Origin: Corynebacterium accolens
Lineage (GTDB): Bacteria; Actinomycetota; Actinomycetes; Mycobacteriales; Mycobacteriaceae
Direction: 5' to 3'
Assembly (NCBI RefSeq): GCF_030515985.1
Contig: NZ_CP100376.1
Location: forward strand, 869,548 to 879,364
DNA length: 9,817 bases
Shown here: positions 5,926-9,817 of the stretch, piece by piece
How the letters are laid out: each line of letters begins with the position of its first letter
How positions within the stretch are numbered: position 1 is the first letter of the stretch
Notes under the pieces: model-generated
What the model saw: only the letters and a program-made list of their open reading frames with translations
What the model was told of the DNA's origin: nothing
Database searches by the model: none
Made by a program: the position numbers and the translations under genes

Positions 5926-5943
5926 GCGGATGTAGCGCAGTTG
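5926..5943 (+). pseudogene. Truncated third tRNA-Gly (5' 18 nt only)
   Basis: GCGGATGTAGCGCAGTTG matches the first 18 nt of the two complete tRNA-Gly genes. The next base departs and the sequence runs into 5S rRNA. The anticodon, T arm and 3' acceptor strand are absent, so no tRNA can be made. The final GTTG may equally be the first bases of the 5S gene, a 4-nt microhomology at the joint. Confidence 0.9.
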
Positions 5944-6055
5944 TGGTTTATAGCTACAGGGAAACGCCCGGTCCCATTCCGAACCCGGAAGCTAAGCCTG
6001 TACGCGCTGATGGTACTGCAACCGGGAGGTTGTGGGAGAGTAAGTCACCGCCGAC
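5940..6055 (+). rRNA. 5S rRNA, joined to the truncated tRNA-Gly
   Basis: The body has conserved 5S sequence: CATTCCGAACCCGGAAGCTA, then GATGGTACTGC, then GGGAGAGTAAGTCACCGCC. Helix II pairs TACAGG with CCTGTA, and the helix IV region closes as CAACC-GGGA-GGTTG, so the molecule can fold. Helix I is weaker: GTTGTGGT at 5940-5947 pairs with ACCGCCGAC at 6047-6055 only with one bulge and two G-U pairs. About 116 nt is close to normal length. The sequence upstream is tRNA rather than the end of a 23S gene, so this is an orphan 5S unless the joint is an assembly error. Ends are estimates from pairing. Confidence 0.88.
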
Positions 6056-6094
6056 ACCAAACAACAAAACAACAAAATAGTGTTTATACGATAG

Positions 6095-6147
6095 TCCCCG
6101 AAAGACCATCACCCCGAATAATTGTGGGTGGTTGGTGCTTTTGGGGA
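6095..6147 (+). terminator. Large imperfect hairpin after 5S rRNA
   Basis: The left arm 6095-6113 (TCCCCGAAAGACCATCACC) and right arm 6127-6147 can pair over most of their length: TCCCC with GGGGA, AAAG with CTTT, ACCA with TGGT and CACC with GGTG. A few mismatches and bulges interrupt it, and the loop is about 13 nt. The sequence after it is only moderately T-rich. Its place about 40 nt after the 5S suggests the terminator of the RNA transcript. Confidence 0.6.
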
Positions 6148-6334
6148 TTAATTGTGGTTTTACCCCCGCTAGTGTAGCCGACTTGTACTCTGTCGAGCAG
6201 GGGTTATGCGTGGTGGGGTGTGTGGGTTTTACCCCTGGTGTCTTTTCGGGTGGGTAGTCTGATGCCTTGGTAGACGAAAACATATTCGACACATTGAAGG
6301 GTGTAGTACCCCCCCGGGGGGGGATTCGACCACA
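6148..6334. other. Leader/intergenic region upstream of the HNH gene
   Basis: No gene is visible. The stretch holds two copies of GGTTTTACCCC (6156-6166 and 6225-6235), a 7-bp inverted repeat CAGGGGT/ACCCCTG (6198-6204 and 6231-6237), a CATATT that could be a -10 (6281-6286, no good -35), and the C7G8 palindrome at 6309-6323. Confidence 0.5.
6309..6323. repeat. C7G8 homopolymer palindrome 11 nt before a start codon
   Basis: Seven C are followed directly by eight G, ending 11 nt before the ATG at 6335. The G run is the only purine-rich stretch that could act as a ribosome binding site. As RNA it would pair with the C run. Such runs are prone to length change by slippage. Confidence 0.85.
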
Positions 6335-7222
6335 ATGAGTACACCACCACCCACCACAGACCACGCGCACGTAGGCGGGCCGGTGCATGACACCACGGCG
6401 GGAGATACCCGTCTACCCAGCGCTACTTGCGCGGCAGGCGAATCCGAGCGCGCCGATGGTATAGCTGATGCACGCATGATCACTGCCGCTGACGGCGACG
6501 AGGCACCTGATACCGACACTGATGCTGAGGCAGGAGAACCGGTAGTCTTTTATGCCACCAATACCCCAAACAATCCTATTGCTGCTGCTGGAGCACAAGC
6601 CCGGAAGAACTCCTGGTTTTTCTACCAGTCACTCCTTCCAGACCTGGGCGACGACGTCGATCTGACACTGACCAGCCTGGCTAAAGACCTAGGGCTTTCC
6701 TATAGCATCTTGTCTGGCATTATTAGGGCGCATTTCCGCATGCAGGAACTCCCCCTGGTAGCAGCGACTAACGTGGAGCAGTGGATCCTGGATACACCAC
6801 GCTTGCGGGTTATCGATAGGGAAGTAGAACGTATAGGCGACAACCACGAACATGTGGGACTGGTCGATGCCGCCCTGGCAGACTATCTGACACCGACAGC
6901 ACCGAGCCAACATGTACCTACTGCTGCAGAAATCCGCCGGTTTATCCGCGACTTCATCGACACCCACCACCTGGCCATCGACGACACTGACGAGGTCGAA
7001 CCCACCCTCAACGTATCTGTACACAATAACCGGGCCACTATCAGTGTGACGTGTGATAAAGCCACTGCCGCCATCATCGCCCGCCATATTGATGCCCATG
7101 CCGCCAACAACAAGTGCGGTGCCGGTGAAGCCTTAATCCAACTCATCCTGGATAACACGCACACCAAAGTCGCGATCAATACCTGGGCCTGGCCCCCAGA
7201 AAGTGGACACGTCGGGGGTTAG
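6335..7222 (+). pseudogene. DUF222/HNH (REP13E12-type) protein, 5' part, cut by an IS
   Basis: This is the N-terminal part of a protein whose C-terminus lies beyond the insertion at 8482-9019. It contributes 285 native codons; 10 codons of the IS and a TAG at 7220-7222 then end the frame. Residues 1-65 are low-complexity and acidic. From about residue 70 (VVFYATNTPNNPIAAAGAQA) to the break (VHNNRATISVTC, ending in VAINTWA) it reads as the helical DUF222-type region of corynebacterial HNH proteins. This family is multi-copy in Actinobacteria (REP13E12 in M. tuberculosis) and its biological role is unknown. Rejoining the halves after removing the IS and one 4-bp duplication gives 462 aa, normal for the family. 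The truncated product lacks the HNH nuclease domain, so it should not cut DNA. Confidence 0.85.
7190..7212 (+). repeat. IS terminal inverted repeat, left (orfB side)
   Basis: It begins TGGCCCCC and contains GTGGACAC at positions 14-21. It matches the other end at TG, CCCC and GTGGACAC but not across the five bases between. These bases also act as the last codons of the truncated HNH reading frame. Confidence 0.8.
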
Positions 7223-8118
7223 TTATGCTGCTTGGGTCAGTGTAGCTGAATTAAGCGCTTCGAAGTCATCGGGGGCTAGAAGGCTGCACCAGGAGTGCCG
7301 CCTGCGCGTGTTGTAGCGCATGCACCACCGGAAGATTTCCTGGCGGCAGCTGATTGGACTTTCAAAGAGTTTCCTATCACGCAGTACTTCACGCTTTAAG
7401 GTGGCGTTAAAGGATTCTGCTAAGGCGTTATCAGCACTCGTTCCCACTGCTCCCATGGATTGACGCACATCAAGCTGGGCGCAGTGGTCCCCAAACGCCT
7501 GTGAGGTGTACACACTGCCATGATCAGAATGGAAAGTTGCCCCTTTAAGGCTTCCGCGGACCTTTCTGGCATGAGACAAAGCCTCGATAACCAGCGATAC
7601 CCGCATGTGATCCGCGAGTGCATGACCGACAAGTTTGCGAGAGTAGACGTCGATGACCGTGGCAAGGTACATGTTCTTGCCACCCTTACACGGCAGGTAC
7701 GTAATGTCGCCAACATAGACGTGGTTTGGTCTATCAGCTGTGAATTTACGGCCTACTAAGTCCGGCATGACACGGTGGCCAGGCTTGCGCCTGGTAGTGA
7801 CACATCGGCGGCGCTTGGTAAAGCCTTTAAGTCCCATGGCTTTCATGATGCGGGCGACCTTCTTGTGATTTATCGGGCCGAAGTCCGTATCGGCTTTAAG
7901 GCTTGCAGCGATGCGTTTAGCACCATAAAGCCCGTGCTCATCATCAAAAGTGGTCTTGATTTTGCACCAATAGCGGCATCGGAATACATTTTTAACCTGC
8001 GCTTTTCGCGGGTTTGCACCCATTTATAAAACGAGGAACGATTCAGCTTTAACACGTGACACATCCGCTTGACCGAATACTCGGTTCGGTGGTCATAGAC
8101 AAACTGGAAGCGGATCAC
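7223..8118 (-). pseudogene. IS3-family transposase orfB (DDE), one-base frameshift
   Basis: The intact protein would be about 298 aa. Its first part starts at GTG 8118-8116, overlapping the orfA stop (GTGA), and encodes RFQFVYDHRTEYSVKRMC and RSSFYKW, the usual OrfB N-terminus. The frame is lost at the A4 run at 7963-7960 (T4 on the plus strand), where one more A would rejoin it to IKTTFDDEHGLYGAKRI. The downstream frame has the rve integrase core: Asp in VGDITYLP, Asp in FHSDHGSVY and Glu in LAESFNATLKRE, with 35 residues between the second Asp and the Glu (DD35E). No standard -1 slippery heptamer lies at the break, so I read it as a deletion. The apparent ATG start at 8023 is an artefact of the shifted frame. 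Confidence 0.88.
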
Positions 8119-8414
8119 CAGTGAGTCTCTTCGGCAAAATATTTCGCGGCCTTGCGCAGGATATCGCGTTCTTCGCGTAGCTTAGAGACCTCTTTTTCTA
8201 GTTGGCGGATCCGTTCGGAATTATTCGCCGTTTGGGCTTTATCATGCACAGCTTTAATGCGCGCACGCTTTCCGGTGCCGTACTTCTTGACCCAAGAATG
8301 CAGCGAGGCACGGTTGATACCGAGCTCTGCTGATGCTGCGTTGAGCGAGAGGTCCTCATTGTTCTCATAGAGGGCCACAGCATCGCGTTTGAACTGTTCG
8401 GAGTACCTGGACAT
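8115..8414 (-). CDS. IS3-family transposase OrfA
   Basis: This intact 99-aa protein has a helix-turn-helix (about residues 5-45: SEQFKRDAVALYENN, then LGINRASLHSWVKKYG) that would bind the IS ends. A leucine-zipper coiled coil follows (about 66-90: IRQLEKEVSKLREERDILRK) for dimerisation. The ending KYFAEETHW before the stop is typical of actinobacterial IS3 elements. The ATG at 8414-8412 has AAAGG about 12 nt upstream. Its TGA overlaps the GTG of orfB; in this family the two are joined by frameshifting or translational coupling. With orfB broken, OrfA alone cannot catalyse transposition but might still bind and repress at related IS copies. Confidence 0.93.
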   Translation of the reverse strand: MSRYSEQFKRDAVALYENNEDLSLNAASAELGINRASLHSWVKKYGTGKRARIKAVHDKAQTANNSERIRQLEKEVSKLREERDILRKAAKYFAEETHW

Positions 8415-8435
8415 GGTGGTAGATTACCTTTCTTC

Positions 8436-8453
8436 CCAGCCCGACTGGGCTGG
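8436..8453 (-). promoter_or_regulatory. Subterminal hairpin upstream of orfA
   Basis: CCAGCCC-GACT-GGGCTGG is a perfect 7-bp stem with a 4-nt loop between the right inverted repeat and the orfA ribosome binding site. In several IS families a hairpin here hides the transposase start when transcription enters from outside. In this copy the role is inferred from position only. Confidence 0.5.
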
Positions 8454-8458
8454 ATATC

Positions 8459-8481
8459 AGGTGTCCACCAAAAAGGGGTCA
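8459..8481 (-). repeat. IS terminal inverted repeat, right (orfA side)
   Basis: Read inward on the minus strand it begins TGACCCCTTTTTGGTGGACA. It lies about 45 bp upstream of the orfA start and is followed inward by the hairpin at 8436-8453. Confidence 0.8.
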
Positions 8482-9019
8482 GGTCCCCTTCACCACCGCA
8501 GCCGCCACCAACACCGACAACAGCGATGACAATGCCGGAGCCGCCGGGACTGCAAATACAAAGGTGTACTTCCCAGGCTACGGCTGGTCCCGCATCACCA
8601 ACCTAGAAAACATCGACACCTTCACCCGACAACTCAACCCACAAGAAACCGAAAGCTACCAGCCCACCAACCACATCCGCGCCTACACACAAGGAAGAGA
8701 CCTCACCTGCCGCTGGCCCGGATGCACCACCCCAGCACACACATGCCAACTCGACCACCGCATCGAATACAACAACGGCGGACCCACCAACCCCGACAAC
8801 CTCGTCACCCTGTGCCAACACCACCACAACATCAAAACCGACCGCCGCGTCCACTACATCATGGACCCAATAACCGGCACCATCGCCTGGCTACACACCA
8901 ACGGCACCTACCAAACAGACCACCCCACAGGACCACTGGCCACCACAAACACACACTGGCACTACACCTGGAAACAATTCCTCACACACAAAAGAAACAA
9001 ACACAACAACAAAAAATAA
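8482..9019 (+). pseudogene. DUF222/HNH protein, 3' part with HNH nuclease domain
   Basis: This is the continuation of the gene beginning at 6335. The frame is open from inside the IS through VPFTTAAATNTDNSDD and VYFPGYGWSRIT. It then reaches an HNH zinc-nuclease domain: CRWPGC, CQLDHRIEYNNGG, NPDNLVTLCQHHH and a final K, with all expected Cys, Asp-His, Asn and His residues. The protein ends in a basic tail (KRNKHNNKK). No own promoter or ribosome binding site is seen, so the domain is probably not made unless a GTG at 8564 is used. From about 8590 the coding strand becomes very rich in A and C and poor in T and G, unlike the 5' half. Confidence 0.88.
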
Positions 9020-9111
9020 GAGCCCACTAACCCAGCACCACCACACCACTGCGCCCAAAAGCTGAGTCCATGTTCATCGAAACCAAGAACAAGAGCAGGG
9101 AAATATCGAGA

Positions 9112-9141
9112 TTCTTTGAATGTCGTTTAGCACTGTAGAAT
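9112..9141 (+). promoter_or_regulatory. Candidate promoter of the TPR gene
   Basis: TAGAAT at 9136-9141 is a good -10. TTCTTT (9112-9117), 18 bp upstream, is a weak -35, and TTGAAT at 9116 lies too close at 14 bp. Transcription would start near 9148, giving a leader of about 42 nt with GAAAGGG (9174-9180) and TAGGA (9181-9185) before the ATG. No other feature is seen in 9020-9111. Confidence 0.45.
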
Positions 9142-9189
9142 GGGTGCGGTATTTCTGTGCGAGTTCCAACCAAGAAAGGGTAGGACTGA

Positions 9190-9817
9190 ATGTCGGAGCG
9201 CAACCAGCACGGCCGTAATGGCCGCGGACAAGACCGTCGGGGTCGAAATCCACGCAACTCGGGGGACCGCGATTCTCGCGGTGGGGGAAAGAAGAAGTCT
9301 TTCTCTCCACAGCGCTCTGGGTATCGGGAAGAGCGAATCAACCGTCGTATGACCGATCCGGACATCCCTGAAGAGGTTGATATCAATGACTTGGACCCAT
9401 TGGTGCTCCAAGACTTGAAGTCTCTCTCTAAAGAGAACTCGGAGACCGTCGCCAAGCACATGATCATGGCGGCGACCTGGATGGACGATGATCCTAAACT
9501 GGCGCTGCGGCATGCCCGTGCGGCTAAGGATCGTGCAGGACGTGTGGCTATCGCACGGGAAGTTAACGGTATCGCTGCATACCGCGCCGGCGAGTGGAAA
9601 GAGGCACTGGCTGAGCTGCGTGCTGCGCGTCGTATTTCTGGCGGTCCTGGAATGCTCGCGGTCATGGCTGATTGTGAACGTGGGTTGGGTCGGTCGGAAA
9701 AGGCATTAGAGCTGGGGCGCAGCGAGGAGGCGAAGGAACTAGACAAAGAATCCGCTATTGAATTAGCGATTGTGCTGGCGGGTGCTCGCCTTGACCTCGA
9801 TCAACCTGAATCAGCGG
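9190..9817 (+). CDS. TPR-repeat protein (partial, 3' end outside window)
   Basis: An uninterrupted frame runs from ATG 9190 to the window edge, 209 codons without a stop. Residues 1-38 are highly basic and rich in Arg, Gly and Asn (for example GRNGRGQDRRGRN, then RGGGKKK), probably disordered. A conserved-looking segment follows (MTDPDIPEEVDINDLDPL, LQDLKSLSKENSETVAKHM). Alanine-rich helix pairs such as DPKLALRHARAAKDRAGRV and AAYRAGEWKEALAELRAARR fit tetratricopeptide-type repeats used in protein contacts. Similar proteins in Corynebacterium and Mycobacterium (Rv1691 region) lie in a tyrS, TPR gene, HAD phosphatase, tlyA cluster; I cannot check the downstream side here. No signal peptide is seen. 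Codon use is that of a core gene. The function is unknown, and the RG-rich start hints at nucleic-acid contact but is not proof. Confidence 0.85.
   Translation, partial: MSERNQHGRNGRGQDRRGRNPRNSGDRDSRGGGKKKSFSPQRSGYREERINRRMTDPDIPEEVDINDLDPLVLQDLKSLSKENSETVAKHMIMAATWMDDDPKLALRHARAAKDRAGRVAIAREVNGIAAYRAGEWKEALAELRAARRISGGPGMLAVMADCERGLGRSEKALELGRSEEAKELDKESAIELAIVLAGARLDLDQPESA

Larger units (their letters stand above)
5816..5943 (+). repeat. 128-bp exact direct repeat, copy 2, ending at the 5S joint
   Basis: Exact second copy of 5503-5630. It begins at a natural tRNA boundary but ends inside a tRNA-Gly, at the base where the sequence becomes 5S rRNA. Confidence 0.97.
7190..8481 (-). mobile_element. 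IS3-family insertion sequence (1292 bp), orfB frameshifted
   Basis: The element carries orfA and a DD35E orfB on the minus strand, opposite to the gene it interrupts. Its ends begin TGGCCCC (left) and, reverse-complemented, TGACCCC (right), and share GTGGACAC at the same distance, giving an imperfect terminal inverted repeat. Flanking bases GGCC (7186-7189) and GGTC (8482-8485) may be a 4-bp target duplication with one mismatch; a 4-bp duplication is also what is needed to put the two host halves in one frame. Ends are inferred from the repeat, and a shift of a few bases is possible because similarity continues outward (CCTG on both sides). The element is probably unable to move by itself because orfB is broken. 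Confidence 0.88.

Noticed and set aside
5374..5943. CRISPR-like repeats
   Set aside because: The repeated units are tRNA genes and their spacer; the repeats are too long and too few.
7223..8023. OrfB as an intact 266-aa protein starting at an ATG-type codon near 8023
   Set aside because: The first 21 residues are out-of-frame translation. The true N-terminus is in the neighbouring frame from 8118, and the gene is frameshifted.
8115..8160. Canonical -1 slippery heptamer for an OrfA-OrfB fusion
   Set aside because: TATTTTGCC near the orfA end is not an X XXY YYZ heptamer in the orfA frame. The GTGA stop/start overlap is a better explanation for orfB translation.
8603..8854. 83-aa Val/Gly-rich minus-strand open frame
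   Set aside because: It is a shadow of the A/C-rich HNH coding strand, with only Val, Gly, Ala-type codons and no ribosome binding site.

Overview
The window looks like chromosomal DNA from a Corynebacterium species or close relative. The gene order rnd, DUF3000 gene, hemQ, msrB, aftC, ribD-like reductase is the order I know from Corynebacterium, and the same genes lie together in Mycobacterium. The window also carries an arabinogalactan arabinofuranosyltransferase, an actinobacterial coproheme decarboxylase and a DUF222/HNH (REP13E12-type) gene. All identifications come from reading motifs and recalled synteny; no search was run.

Region 1 (1-5041) is an ordinary core block. On the minus strand are the start of ribonuclease D and a DUF3000 gene 1 bp upstream of it. 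Divergent from these is hemQ on the plus strand, with a recognisable promoter and an overlapping palindrome just after the predicted start of transcription. A strong bidirectional terminator separates hemQ from a minus-strand run transcribed DMT transporter, ribD-like reductase, aftC, msrB. The gaps are 45, 6 and 10 bp, so at least the last three probably form one operon.

Region 2 (5042-6147) holds stable RNA genes. tRNA-Val(CAC) is on the minus strand. On the plus strand are tRNA-Gly(GCC), Val(GAC), Gly(GCC), Cys(GCA), Val(GAC), then the first 18 nt of a third tRNA-Gly joined directly to a 5S rRNA. The second Val-spacer-Gly segment is an exact 128-bp copy of the first, and the copy stops exactly at the tRNA/5S joint. 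This is the most unusual point in the window; it is either a real recombination scar or an assembly chimera.

Region 3 (6148-9019) is a DUF222/HNH gene split by a 1292-bp IS3-family element inserted in the opposite orientation. The element's orfB is itself broken by a one-base frameshift. The host gene starts just downstream of a C7G8 palindrome, and its 3' half has strongly skewed base composition.

Region 4 (9020-9817) returns to core genome: a promoter and the first 209 codons of a TPR-repeat protein with an Arg/Gly-rich N-terminus, running off the window.

I see no CRISPR array, phage module, toxin-antitoxin pair or clearly new multi-gene system. What deserves attention is the RNA-gene joint, the repeat structure, the homopolymer palindrome and the decaying insertion.
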